This document shows positions 11,235 through 32,575 of a stretch of 64,000 nt of DNA, one piece after another. Below the pieces are notes generated by a model. That model was not told where the DNA came from and searched no databases. It was given only the letters and a program-made list of their open reading frames with translations. Position numbers and translations under genes: made by a program. Numbering within the stretch: the first letter of the stretch is position 1; every line of letters starts with the position of its first letter. The DNA is from Catonia carolina. Lineage: Eukaryota > Arthropoda > Insecta > Hemiptera > Achilidae. Location: NCBI GenBank assembly GCA_035578175.1, contig JAQMRL010000006.1:25934393-25998392 (forward strand), written 5' to 3'.

Positions 11235-12526
11235 AGGTATACTGTTCGCCAATTACGATAGCATGTAGCATGTAGCATGTAGCATGTAACATTGGAGGGT
11301 AGCGAGACAGAGAGAGAATGTGTTGCGTCCGCCGTCCCCTCAACTCATTTCAATCAGTGCACGGTGTTCAAGCGCAATAGTGACAATACGCAATACGGTA
11401 GGGTACTCTGCCGGCCAGTTCGTTCACTACACTCTAACAAACTCATTTTTCATCAAAAAATTCTGAAAAAATTACTTTTGCTTCCTAATGAATCTTATTT
11501 TATTACACTATAATTTTTTTATTATACTTTTGTATTTCGATAAGATACGCTCGTACAAAGTTAGACGTTTAAATCTCATCGCATTTTTTGCGTATCACGC
11601 AGGCTAATATAACTTCTTTTCCAGGACGACATAATATGCGTTTTATTATTTTGTTATAAATTTTTAAATTTTATCTGTAATTTGATATTTGTTGGGAAGA
11701 AAGAGAAATAATAAACGAGCTTGAAAAAATAACTTTTTGAAGGGAAGTCAAAGATAGATCATCGAGTCTGGTGTCTCCTTCCTGTTAGTATTCCAAGAAG
11801 CTGAATAATTTTTTATATCTGTGAACTTTATACCAAACATACGTCAATTTTTAGAAATCAACTACGCACGCACAATATCAGCTGTATGAAATTTTAAGAA
11901 AAAGAACGGCATAGTAAATATAATAGAAAGAGGGTATGACGTCCCTCTCTTTCGGGCCTGTCAAAACTTATGGTAGGTACATCATTTACAAAAAAAAACT
12001 TATTGTTTATTACCCCCAAATTGAATCGCAGACATTTTCCCTCGTATTTTGTGCGCGCGCAACTAATTTCGACGGCGTGCGGCTTTTGAAAGCGACACAA
12101 ATATTAAAACGATAACCGCACGAACAGAATACAACGAGTAGTGAGTACAACTTTAGAGACAGCCTGTATCAGGCTACGACGCTGTGGCGGGGGGAGCTAC
12201 TTACTGCGCATTTGCGGCCCGCACGCCACCGTAGTTGGTTATAGTTATCAGACGAACTAATATCCCATAGCCGAGCGAGTGAGAGGGAGATATGTGGCAT
12301 AACTACGCATGCGCTCAAAGGTCTTTACCGTTAAAATCAAAATCTGAAAACATATTATAGTCGTTATCTTGCTTGTTAGTTTACTGCATGCATAAACGCT
12401 TGCTCACAACAATGAGTAAAATTAAAGACAATGTTATTGGAACGGCGCGTATGGCTTGTGCGAGTGAGAGTGTTATGCATTCTTTCACTCTCACGGCTAG
12501 GGGACATTAGTTCATCTGAATACTGT
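11235..12526. mobile_element. insertion inside family B, carrying a family C MITE
   Basis: This ~1.29 kb block interrupts a family B copy. It starts with AGGTATACTGTTCGCC, has four AGCATGT heptamers near 11259-11290, and a more GC-rich segment at 12180-12240. It ends in the family C MITE. I see no intact coding frame. It could be a single large element or several stacked insertions. Confidence 0.45.
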
Positions 12527-12527
12527 A
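12240..12527. mobile_element. family C MITE, copy 1
   Basis: A ~288-bp non-coding element with imperfect terminal inverted repeats. The left arm is TATAGTTATCAGACGAACTA. The right arm read in reverse is TACAGTATTCAGATGAACTA, followed by ATGTCCCCTAGCCGTGAGAG. A second copy at 24389-24688 shares most bases. The superfamily is unknown. Confidence 0.65.
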
Positions 12528-12685
12528 CTTAACTTAATTTCAAGTTTAAACTTCGTATGATGTCCCGTTCTTGGATTCAGGGGATCTGAAAACGTGTATA
12601 ACCGGTTAAAACTCGATTTCGAAAAATCGACATTAAAACTATATTTTCCTTCCTATATACTCATATAGGCAAGAGAAAGTAAAAA

Positions 12686-13443
12686 GAAACTAAAAGAAAT
12701 AGAACAAGCTGTTTTCAATTTTAATTAGGTACGTTTTCACTATAATTAACATTTTAATTACACACATCGTATTTTGTACGTAATTATTATTCAATTAACA
12801 ATTAATATTGTGTAAATGATAACATGTACTAATTAAAAAATATAGTAGCAATTGATAAATTTTAACTACATTTGAAATAATGAATTATTGAAATATAATG
12901 TAACTATTTTTGTGGGACGTAGGTACGAATACTGGACTTCTATTACACTGTAATTAAAGTACTGGTGTAATTTTTCCAATACCACTTTAATGTATTACAG
13001 TACGGAGTGTTCGATTAGCCCTATACGGCGATATAAAGTGAAAAATAAATTACGTTTATTTTTGAAAATATGTCTAATATTTCTCTTAGTTTTTCTTTCT
13101 CCATACAATTTAAAATAAAACTATTTCTATTAAAATATATAATTAATTCAACGAAAAATACATGCAAATAGTACTATTTAAAATTAGCTGTCCCAACTAT
13201 TATTTAATTAATATTTGTAGGTTAGGTTATGCCTAAGAATGAGTTAATAGTTCTACTGTGTCCTTAGTTATTGAAAGTCACAGGTCAATTTTGTATTTTT
13301 CTTTAAGTACATTAAATGGTAAGACAAATTGCATTGGATTTCTCCCACATTTCCAATCTACATAAATATATTTTATTGTTAATTTTAGGAAAAATTCTCA
13401 AGTTCAATTTAAATAGGGTAGATATTTTATTGTTAATTTTAAC
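12686..13443. other. intergenic, short direct repeat only
   Basis: AT-rich sequence. ATATTTTATTGTTAATTTTA occurs twice, about 55 bp apart, near 13368 and 13423. No gene is seen; a minus frame at 13312-13578 is a chance ORF over this stretch and the hairpins. Confidence 0.4.
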
Positions 13444-13524
13444 CAGGGCCGTTGAATAGTAAGGATCTCTATTCAACAGCCCTGTACTGCCGCGGGACAG
13501 CGCAGAGCTGTCCCGCGGCAGTAC
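13444..13524. repeat. double hairpin, GC-rich
   Basis: Two stem-loops lie back to back. The first has 16-bp arms (13444-13459 and 13469-13484) with one mismatch and a 9-nt loop. The second has perfect 18-bp arms (13484-13501, GTACTGCCGCGGGACAGC, and 13507-13524) with a 5-nt loop GCAGA. A palindromic TGACGTCA follows at about 13533. It is strikingly GC-rich for this region. Confidence 0.85.
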
Positions 13525-13577
13525 CTGAGCAGTGACGTCACAGCCGAACAGCTGTCGGTACAACTTTTCGCGCGCCA

Positions 13578-14561
13578 ATGTATTGTGTTGTATGTATGTA
13601 TTGTTCTGCTGGTTTTTTAGATGCTGAACAGGCTTTTGACAAAATTTGGCATGTCGGCTTATTATACAAAGTTAAAAGAACGTTAAGCCAACCTTTCTTT
13701 TTGATTTTACGATCTTATCTGGAAAATCGGTTTTTTCAAGTGAAATACCAGGACGAGCTGTCATCTTCTAGGTACATTACCTCTGGAGTACCTCAGGGTT
13801 CAGTTCTAGGCCCGTATTTGTATTCATTGTATGAAGCAGACTTGCCAACAACTGAAGGGGTAGTTCAAGCTACATTTGCTGACGATAAGGCCTTGCTTGC
13901 TAAAAGTGCAGATCCTATAGTTGCTTCAAACAAACTTCAGGAATGTTTAGACCAAATCCAACCATGGCTTCAAAAATGGAGAGTAAATATCAATACTGCA
14001 AAATCGCAGCATGTTACATTTACAATGCGGAGGAATACTTGTCCACCAGTAAAACTTGGAGGTGTTGATCTACCACAAAGTGAAGTTGTAAAGTACCTGG
14101 GTATGCATCTTGACAGGCGGTTAACTTGGAAAACCCATGTGAGAATGAAGAGGAACGAATTAAATCTGAAATACAAAAGGATGTACTGGCTGATTGGTGG
14201 GAACTCTTCACTCTCTCTTGAGAATAAGTTGCTGCTTTACAAAATGTTACTAAAACCAGTCTGGTTGTACGGCGTTCAACTTTGGGGAACTACCAGCAGA
14301 AGTAACATAGAGATAATTCAAAGGTTCCAAAATAAGGTTCTTCGGGCTATAACAAGGGCACCATGGTTTGCAAGGAATGCAGAAATACAACATTATTGCA
14401 ACCTTCCTGATGTAATGGACGAGGTCAGGCGTTTTAATAGAAAATATCAGGCAAGACTTGAAAGCCACGAAAACGAATTAGCCATAAATCTTCTAAATAA
14501 TGCAGAAGAAGTTAGGCGCCTGAAACGTTACCATGTTTTGGACTTGTCTGAAAGAGTTTAA
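13578..14561 (+). pseudogene. Jockey-like reverse transcriptase, 5'-truncated
   Basis: An open frame of 327 codons covers the reverse transcriptase from motif A (LDAEQAFDKIWH, residues ~14-25) through SGVPQGSVLGP (~69-79) and the catalytic FADD (100-103). It continues to the YLGMHLDRRLTWKTHV thumb and C-terminal region. FADDKALLA has Lys where Thr is usual. The endonuclease and the N-terminal half are missing, and the true coding fragment probably begins near 13605 rather than at the first ATG. The 3'UTR seems to end in an A-rich stretch near 14775. There are no internal stops, so the fragment is fairly young, but as it stands it is a dead 5'-truncated insertion. Confidence 0.85.
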
Positions 14562-16183
14562 ATGTATATAAAATTTTAGTGAAAAGTATTCTATATTGTA
14601 AAATGTAAATATCTTTGTACATAGCAATTTTCTATTTGAACACATGAATAATTGTTGTAATGAGAGGTACTCAGGGTAATGAGGCCTCAACTTGTGATTT
14701 GTACATTCAAAAGATTTGCTTATAGTTTATTTTTAAAAAACTGATTGCAAATAATGTTATTTTGAAAAAAAAATAACACAATTCAGCGTAGTTCTGAAGC
14801 AAAGTCGTGGCCACAAGTCAGCTATTTAGCAGCTGATTTTCGGAGACGAAGGTTCCAGGTTCAAATAATGTATTATAATTTATTATATTAATATAATTTT
14901 AAACAAATATATTATATTAATTATAAGTATAATATAGTATATTATATCCCATGGAATAGTGCAGCAGCACGTCAAAACATAAATGTATTTTGTGATTAAA
15001 CTTAGCGCGATCCATTCCGAGTAATAAAAAATGTTCTTCGCTTGTCGGATGAAACTTGCTGTAAACTAATTGGAACATATACTAAGTATAACATACGACA
15101 GTATCAATAGAAAGAATTCATACAGTACGGTAGGCCTATTATAAAACATCGGGCCTGTCGCCGGTTGTTTTGATTGATGCCGTTGGTAGAGTGAAACATG
15201 ATTACGCATCCTTTTTACTGACTTTCAACCCGTAGTCTGTTTATATCTGATGCACGGTTCTGTGAGATACACTGTAGTAAAGGTTGATTCTCACTACACG
15301 TTCCGTCCCCATTCCAAAACCGTAACATATCCGTTCAGACAAATTCTTAACCCTTCACATTTTCCGTACCTGTTTAGTTCATTGTGTTCAGATACGAGGT
15401 GGTCCTACGAAAACTTAATTCTAACTGCTATTTTGTAAGATAAAGAAGCGAGTTTAAAAGAAAAAATATCAAGGGAGAATCTATAACACTATACGGATTT
15501 TTTTATACGGATTTGAATACTAGACAGTGGTTACCAGTGTACTTTGATGGTTGGTGTTCAATTAACCATACTCTTTCAGAAACAGTCGGCCTGGATCAGT
15601 GTAAGACTAAATCTCATGTACACGTCATCCTCATCTTATTGGGTCGTTGGATTGCTTATCGTTCTGAATTGAACAGGTTGCAAAGTAGCTTATTTGGATC
15701 TGAAACGATTACGTTTTATTAAATTGCAATGTTACATTTTAAATAAGCTTATTTTTAATGCTTTGCATAATGAAATCTTCTCCTCCTCCTTTTTTTTCTT
15801 CCTTCAAGGCTTAGGTCGCCTGTTCCGAACTCACAAACTTGAAACTCCTAGCATATATTTCCTTATTTTCCGAGGTCGCCTCACATCTCTCCGTCCAACC
15901 GGTGCATAACGATGTACTTGAAAGGGTATTCCATGGTCCGGCATTCTGCCCACGTGTCCCCTCCATCGCCCTCAATTTTCTCATTCAGGCAGTAGACTTT
16001 GAGCTCCTTCCTTATATCCACATTCCGCTGTCTATCCAATCTCGAGGTAATGAAACTATAAAATTATAATACTTTTTTAAATTACTATTTCAGAGTAAAA
16101 TCTGTATTGAAACCAGGATAGAAGGGGAAGCGGTTACTGTAATTCTGAACAAAAATATACAAGAAAGCTGTTGAAAATAAACA
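14562..16183. other. 3'UTR of Jockey fragment, SINE-1 scraps and OR upstream region
   Basis: 14562-14775 looks like the Jockey 3'UTR. 14801-14866 is a SINE-1 head fragment and 15499-15687 a SINE-1 body fragment (plus). 14868-14945 is almost pure A/T. The rest up to the OR start codon holds no recognised gene, and no clear promoter motif was found. Confidence 0.45.
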
Positions 16184-25558
<9,375 letters not shown>

Positions 25559-25595
25559 TATAGAAATATTTTAAAAATATTAGTGGTAATGTAGT

Positions 25596-25601
25596 AATAA
25601 A
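25596..25601 (+). terminator. poly(A) signal of the odorant receptor gene
   Basis: AATAAA lies 37 nt after the odorant receptor stop codon, in a suitable position for 3' end formation. Short A/T motifs are common here, so this is suggestive only. Confidence 0.45.
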
Positions 25602-25688
25602 ATTATAGCACTTCAGATCTATGTGATTCACACGTAAGCTAGATAGAAATTGATTAAATTCAATCACACTAACTATGAATACTAGTTT

Positions 25689-26528
25689 TTACTCTCTCTT
25701 GCCTATATGAATATATAGGAAGGAAACTATTGTTTTCATGTCAATTTTTCACTGGATCTATACATTTTCAGATCCCCTGAACCCAAAAAACATATTTTTT
25801 GCGATTGGTCTCTGTGTGTGAATAAAATATCTCAAAAACGAAATGCCATACGAAGTTGAAACTTGAAACTTAAGTTAGATACTACTAGAGGACCTGACAC
25901 AAACATTTTCATCAAAATCGGTCAACCGGAAGTAGTATTTTATTCGTGTCATTTTTCACTTTTTTGCAATTTTCTCAAAAATGGCGCCTGCAATTATTTA
26001 TGCTCTACAAGATAGGGTAGGCGCCATGTCTGCTAAAATTCTTGGGGAGGCTGTGCTGTCATAAAATAAATGGTTTTTTTAAAGACTGCGGCCTTAATAT
26101 GCATTTTAGCGCAAAAATATATGCAATAAAAGTTGTAGAAACTTTAAAAACCTACAACTTTTATTTTAAACATTTTTTTGTACAACGCTTAGCTTAGCAT
26201 AATTTAGCAATTTTCTGTTTTTTTTTTCTATGAAAATCTGTAAAAAAATGAATTTTTTTAAATTATGGCATTAGTATGCATTTTACAACAAAGGTGTATG
26301 TAATTAATGTTATAGGAAATTAAAAGATCTATAACTTTACTTTTAAGCATTTTTCTCTACAGAGCCTACTTTAGCGTCTTTCACTCATGATTAAAATTAG
26401 GGTATGTTTTTTGAGGCTAATTTTTTTGTTTATTTCTAATGTTTTATTACAGTACCAATATTAGGTTATATCGTTCATTATTTGCGTTGGCAAGAGAGTC
26501 GTGTGAGTGATTCACACCAGATTTTTTT
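25689..26528 (+). mobile_element. family B element, near full-length
   Basis: Plus-oriented copy from TTACTCTCTCTTGCCTATAT to TTGGCAAGAGAGTCGTGTGA and TCACACCAGATTTTTT. It lies just downstream of the odorant receptor gene. Confidence 0.75.
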
Positions 26529-26552
26529 TCAAATAACTATAGGTACTTTGTT

Positions 26553-26735
26553 TAGGTCACCGCAGTGGTGTGTTGGTAGAGAGTACAAATTTATGCTGAA
26601 TTGTAAAGTCCTGGTTTGATTCCTCACCAATGTCTAAAATATTACAGCACATTAAAATTCACAGATATTGTAATATAGCCCTAAGTCGGGTAGTTACCAA
26701 TAACCAAGCATCTAATGTAACTTTAAAATAAAATT
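26553..26735 (+). mobile_element. SINE-3-like copy, diverged
   Basis: Head GGTCACCGCAGTGGTGTGTT, B-box-like GGTTTGATTCC, body ACCAATAACCAAGCATCTAA and tail AAAATAAAA. Confidence 0.5.
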
Positions 26736-26819
26736 TATTGGTTTTTCCTGAAAGTTTTTTGAGTATCTTGTTATGCTTATCAGCATTTACAGTGCGTAAA
26801 GATAATGAGAAAAAAATAC

Positions 26820-27165
26820 GAGCACAAAAAATTTAGTAAATAAGGTTTTTAAACAAAATCTTAGGAGCTGTTTTTGAGAAAATTGCAAAATGAAAAATAT
26901 CATGAATAAGCAACTACTTCCAGTTGATCGTTTTTGATGAAAATGTACATGTCGTGGTCCCATGTCGTACCTGACTTAAATTCTAAGTTTCAACTTCCTG
27001 CAATATTTTGTTCGTACACACACAGACCAATTGGTAAAAATGTATTTTTCAGGTTTGGGGGGCCGGAATATGTGTATTTCCAGTGAAAACTCAAACTTGA
27101 AAAATCATCATGAAAACAGTAATTTCCTTCCCTATATTTTAAATAGGGCAAGAGAAAGTAAAAAA
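26820..27165 (-). mobile_element. family B element, truncated copy
   Basis: The minus copy starts in the AAATCTTAGGAGCTGTTTTT region and runs to the terminus GGGCAAGAGAAAGTAAAA. Confidence 0.65.
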
Positions 27166-29039
27166 GGAAAAGCTAATGATAACACAGAATAAAATATACC
27201 ATCATTTTATTAACATTTTCACATGGAAGCACAGTCATGGCTTAAGTACAATTACTATTTTAAAACATTAAAATGACAAAATTAATTTACCAAAAATAAT
27301 AATAATCAGTAATGTACACATATAAAATAAAAAACATTGCATATTTCTAAACGAAAACAATTAAGCTTGCTTTACACTCTTGAGTGAAACAAGAAGCTTG
27401 ATATACTTATTTCACCTTGGCAGCTCTTGTTTTTGAGTAGAAATCTACAATCAAGAAAACAGCTAGTAAAGCTCAACTTTTAATTTGGATGAAGAATACA
27501 AAATTTTTGACATGCTATGACACGTTTCATGCTACAAGACCTAGTCAAGAGTGTATAACAATCTGTATGTTATTAAATAAACAAAAATACTTTACATTTT
27601 GATTTTTGAATCATAAGGCATTATTTTCTTTTATTTATAATTTATGATAAATCAAAAAAATCTAAAATCTATTGAACAAAATACAAATTGATTACAAAAA
27701 TCTATTATCTAGATAAATCGTAAAGATTTACAGACAGCAAAACCTTTATTACCTCAAAATTCCCATATTTGGCAAATCTAAGGAAATGGTTTGTTATTTC
27801 AGTAGAACTCTTCCAAGCAGCTGAAGAAGAATAATGCCTAGCTAAGTCTGCATAATGAAGCTGTACTAAAATTAAAAAAGGAATAAATAAATAAAAATTC
27901 TTTTTGCCATGATTGGTATAGACTGGAAAATCCTGCTGTACGCTATAAAACCAAAGTTTTACTGTTTTACTCAAATTACTTATGTATTTAAACTATATTT
28001 TATCATAATAGTGATAAATATTACAATAATCTATTATTTAATTTTATGAAAAATCCTAATTGACACAACAGTATGATTACACAATTAAATCCAGAATAAC
28101 TCTAAGGAAAACCTTATGAATTTTCCACTATTAATAACATAATACCACTTATCGTAATTTGATATTTCACTTTTAAAAAAATCTTTTTTTTTGAAACTAT
28201 TACATTTTTTATTAATATTAACTACAATGATAACACAAGAAGAAACATGGTTAAATTACGATTCCAAACACAATACTGCTTATAGGTATTTTGATTTGAT
28301 ACCTAATATGATCTCTAAATATTGTATTTGTAATGATATTCCTGTGCGAGTTAAAAAAAAACGGCTAATACTGTCCATTACTGAAATGAGACATTGACAT
28401 CCATTACTGAACTGAGAAGTGAACTAAAAGGAGTAAAAGCGTATTTTTGTTAACTGGAACTGAAACTGATATGAAAACTGAACTGATCATGTAAAAGGGG
28501 CTTTTAAACAAATTAAATAAACCTGTTACAATAAAATCAATTTATTGATAAAAAGAAATTGTAACATTGCGTACACATAATAACACAAATACAATTTTGC
28601 ACCATATTACAATACTTACTAAATTTTTTTTTAATAGTTTTCTTATTTTATTTAAAAAAAACTGTCATCTACAACACAACACAAACTAATAATAATAATA
28701 GCAACAATAACAACAATAATAATTAAAATTAAAAAATATAATATATAGTTATAATAAACAAAATATTACAAAATATATTAACATAAAATTCACATATACT
28801 ACAATGGTAAATCTTTTTAATTTATGGACTGTTTTATGAATTATAAAAGTTCATTTATTCCAGTATTCTAACGACCTATAAACTCTACACTCATGGGTGC
28901 AAAGGATGTGATTAAAAAAAGCAGAGTATTATTTGAACGATTATTTTTAATTGCATGAAAAATATTGATTTTGAACAATTTAATTTTAGCACGAAACAGT
29001 ACTCAATGAAAAGTGTATTTGTATAATTTAAAGTTTTTT
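27166..29039. other. intergenic, no confident gene
   Basis: AT-rich sequence between the odorant receptor and GOGAT genes, with AAT/AAC runs near 28690. The only candidate is a possible minus exon at about 27768-27880, listed separately. Confidence 0.4.
27768..27880 (-). other. possible unassigned exon
   Basis: On the minus strand an acceptor-like TTTTTTAATTTTAG precedes an open stretch (QLHYADLARHYSSSAAWK through FAKYGNFE) that ends at GAG|GTAATA. The peptide is less low-complexity than its surroundings. I recognise no family and see no partner exon, so this may be chance. Confidence 0.15.
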
Positions 29040-29617
29040 TTTATTCCTAATTTGCGTACGTTGCAATCTGTTCAATTTAGAACAATAAGCAACCCCATGA
29101 CCCAATGAGATGAGGATGATTTGTATGACGTGTAAATGAGGTGTAGTCTTGTACAGACCCAGGCCGACCATTCCTGAGAGAGTATGGTTAATTACTCTTT
29201 TTTTTTCTAATTTGTGTACGTTGCAATCTGTTCAATTTAGAACAATAAGCAACCCCATGACCCAATGAGATGAAGATGATGTGTATGACGTGTAAATGAG
29301 GTGTAGTCTTGTACAGACCCAGGCCGACCATTCCTGAGAGAGTATGGTTAATTAAACCCCAACTGTCAAAGTACACCGGTAACCACTGTCTAGTATTAAA
29401 ATCCGTATAAAAGTAACTACCTTTACTAGGATTTGAACCAGGAACCTTCGTCTCCGAAAATCAGGGGTTTAAACAGCTGATTTTGGCGACGACTTTACCT
29501 CTAGACCAACCCGGTGGGTCAACGGTTAATTAAACTTTAAATTTTGGTTAGTCAAAATCAGCTGTTTAACAGCTGATTTTGGCAACGACTTTACCTCTAG
29601 ACCAACCCAGTGGGTTA
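29040..29617 (-). mobile_element. SINE-1 cluster, three minus copies in tandem
   Basis: A body fragment (29040-29194) is followed by a full copy (29195-29520) and a head-only fragment (29552-29617). All are in minus orientation, with ACCAACCCGGTGGG and ACCAACCCAGTGGG heads. The bodies of the first two are nearly identical, which suggests tandem duplication. Confidence 0.75.
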
Positions 29618-29739
29618 ATTTAAAGTTAAGAGTATTAAATTAGTTGAAATGATCAAATTCATTACTCACCTTAATAAATAAAACCATGATTTTTCATAAA
29701 AAAAAATAACAGTTAACTTTTATTTCAAAACCAGCCAAG

Positions 29740-30306
29740 TCCCTGAATAAGTCTCAAAACCAGCCAGATTCAAAAGAAAAATGACTTTTCCTAGATTTTG
29801 AAAAGCCATATTTTTATTATATTTATACATATTAATATGGGATTTAATACTTATAACTTGAACTATTAACCAAGACAATAGATGCTGTGTTTAAATTTAA
29901 ACAGTTTTTTGCTTTCCTGAAAAATTTTATAAAATGGATGTGGCTGATTTTGATACTAGACCTCTCATAATACTATTCAACTTCTTTTTGTTAAAAAAAT
30001 TATAGTACAAAAACATTTTGAAATTTCACATTTTTTTGGGGCAATTTCTAAAATTATCATCTATCAAAAGTGATAGATTAACAAATGGAGAAAGGCCATC
30101 TATCCGTTACACCCAGATGTCAGAAACTACAAGAGATAGCAACAAATGGTTTTTAAATTCGTAATCTACACAAAAAGTTAATGGGCCTGGATGGGTTTTG
30201 AAATTCTGGTTTCGACCGGAAGTCAAGAAATCAGAGTCAAAATTTGGAAACAAAAATAGTGTCATTCGATTCCTCTTAAAAAGTAGATACAGAAATCACT
30301 ACACTA
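29740..30306 (+). repeat. family I interspersed repeat
   Basis: It shares blocks TTTCGACCGGAAGTCAAGAA, GTGTCATTCGATTCCTCTT and GTCAGAAACTACAAGAGATA with 59600-60145 (plus) and 41290-41530 (minus). No coding potential or termini are seen. Confidence 0.55.
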
Positions 30307-30670
30307 TTTTTCATGGCTGATGAGCTCTGAAAGTATGCGTTGCCCCCTACCCACTTTATAGCTAGCCAATGACTTTCCAGCAACGTTACCGATACTTGCT
30401 CTCGTAGCTCTGTTAAATATTTCGTCCGCCATTTTTTAGTCTTTCAATAACAATTATAACCTAGAAACATACAATCAGCTGAGCTTTATAAATTATAAAG
30501 TACTGCATGTTAACGCGCTCTATAATCGATGTGTTCAGTACGAGAGTGAACTATTGCGGCTCGTATACGCATGCGCGCGTAATGTTTGTCAGGTACAATC
30601 TGACAACTCTGGCAAACGTTTTGATTGGTCTAAACGCGCGGAACAGTAGAGCTCATCAACCGTGAAAAGC
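30307..30670. mobile_element. MITE with inverted termini
   Basis: A ~364-bp element. The left end TTTTCATGGCTGATGAGCTC and the reversed right end TTTTCACGGTTGATGAGCTC are inverted repeats (18 of 20 match). The interior is richer in CG dinucleotides (GCATGCGCGCGTAATG) than its surroundings. It interrupts the family I repeat. Confidence 0.65.
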
Positions 30671-31619
30671 ATATTAATGGTTTTTGCCATAAGTCAAAGG
30701 CAAGCCTTTTTAAAAATTTCTACCAGCCATGAGACACGTCATCTCATGGAAGGGATTTTTCTTTTAAAATTGTATCACTAATGTGTATTATTCTGGAATA
30801 ATGAACTTAAAAAATCTGTGATATTTAATACTATTGTCTAATAAAAAAAAATATACTAACATTATGATATTACAACTTACTATTTCAGAAGAGAGTTTAC
30901 ATTTGCAAAAGTTTTTACGGTACTTATTTTTGAATCAAACCTTAAAACATAAAATATTTAATAATGTAAACTATATAATTAAAAGAGTAATAAACTTCCT
31001 TTACACAGGTGTTAATTAATCAATTAAAATTATAATTAAATATTGACTAATATATAACAAACAATCATTAAATAACAACTTTCTGTTAAATTTGATTAAA
31101 AAGATTATCAATGATTTATAAAAATATAATTAAAACGTAATGCCCTTAATTAAATCTTTTCATTGTAGTTGTTTTGTTTTCAAGTTACACGACAGTATAC
31201 TATAAAAATTGGTGAAATCAATTCTACCAACCTTTAGAATAATATACCAACAATAATACTATTGTTTATATTCTATTTACAAATGATAAAATCCATTGAA
31301 TATGAATTCACTAAGAACAAACTACATTATTTTTTACATTTAGAATATGATCTACAACAAAATTTATTTACGTACATTTTTACATATTATTTATTCACGT
31401 TGAAACTGTATATATATACTTTTAAATGTAAATAAATATACGTATAAATAAAAAGTTATTTATTTTAATATACTGTACTTATAAAGCTGCAGTTTATCTT
31501 GTGCTGGCAGACTAAGTAAGCCTTTGTTTTTAATTGATGCGTTTTACAGTAGTTATAGAATATTTTAACAATCTCACCTTCTGTAAATTAAAAGAAAAGT
31601 AAAAGTTAAATCAGCATGT
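30671..31619. other. intergenic, nothing recognised
   Basis: Very AT-rich, including TATATATACT near 31411. No gene or repeat is recognised. Confidence 0.4.
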
Positions 31620-32395
31620 TTGACAAGCAATAATGAAAATTCAAATATCAAAATACACTCTCGAATAAATTCGTTTATCTAATTTCATTATTGATGAAAA
31701 ATTATGAAAAAATTCCTGGTGCTTTAAATAATACCCATGCAGGTAGAAAATACATCAATAAATTGCCACAAGGTTTTTTAAAAGTTGTGACAATTTGTCA
31801 TTTTAAAAAAAGCTAAAACAATACTTGATTGATGAAACATTTTACAGTGAGCACGAATTTCTTTCTAAATATATTTTGGTTGAAAAGTATTTAACTTCTA
31901 ATTAAACAAATATTGTGTACTATTTGATACAAAGGGGTTCATGACAAGCCTACTGAGTTAAGCAGTAGTGGAAACAAATTATTGATGAATTGATCATTGT
32001 GTTTAACTTTTTTAATTTTGAGTGCTATTTGATACAAAGGGGTTCATGACAAGCCTACTGAAGTAAGCAGTAGCAGAAACAAATTTTTGGTGGTAAGTGA
32101 TGAATTTATCATTGTTATTAACTTTTTGTTTATCAGTTTTATCTTGAAATGACCTATACTCCCTTTTGGAGTCTCCTGGATGCAATAAAAAAACATACAC
32201 TTCTTTTGCATATAAAAACATAAAATTGATTGGTGTTTGAGCTAGCAAAATATTTGTATACGGAAAATTTGTGTGTTCGCTTTATATTTCTTACTGTAAC
32301 AGGCTGAAATTTCAGTTTAGCAAAAATTTGTACATGATATGGTGTAGAAAACAGTTTCATGAATAAAACCATATTTTTATTTCAATAACAGGTAA
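31620..32395. repeat. family J interspersed repeat with internal ~108-bp tandem duplication
   Basis: The unit TTTGATACAAAGGGGTTCAT, ACAAGCCTACTGA(G/A) and AGCAGTAG appears twice in tandem (31920-32027 and 32028-32135). Diverged parts of the same sequence recur at 61230-61560 and 63555-63905. Confidence 0.6.
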
Positions 32396-32439
32396 AGACT
32401 GGGGGAGTTACAGCAGTTTGAAAATTGTGCAGCATTATT

Positions 32440-32575
32440 TGAAGAGTGCGGTCTTGGGTTCGAATCCCATTCAGGCACGGCATATTTTCATACGTTACAA
32501 AAAAATCATTTCATCCTTCACCGTCTGGATTAGCAGTAATTGCAAAACAGTCGGACGTTAAACAAAAAAAAAAAA
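32440..32575 (+). mobile_element. SINE-2 copy, 5'-truncated
   Basis: From GTGCGGTCTTGGGTTCGAAT (B-box) through CAGGCACGGCATATTTTCAT to AACAGTCGGACGTTAAAC and an A-run. Confidence 0.7.

Larger units (their letters stand above)
10526..12685 (-). mobile_element. family B element split by a ~1.3 kb insertion
   Basis: Family B sequence runs 10526-11234, breaks inside the conserved block AGTTGTAT, and resumes at about 12527 (CTTAACTTAATTTCAAG). It continues to the terminus GGCAAGAGAAAGT at 12685. The second half also lacks the microsatellite region, joining CCGTTCTTGG directly to ATTCAGGGGATCTG. Confidence 0.7.

Noticed and set aside
28191..28397. 68-codon plus frame
   Set aside because: AT-rich, no motif, no splice partners; a chance ORF.
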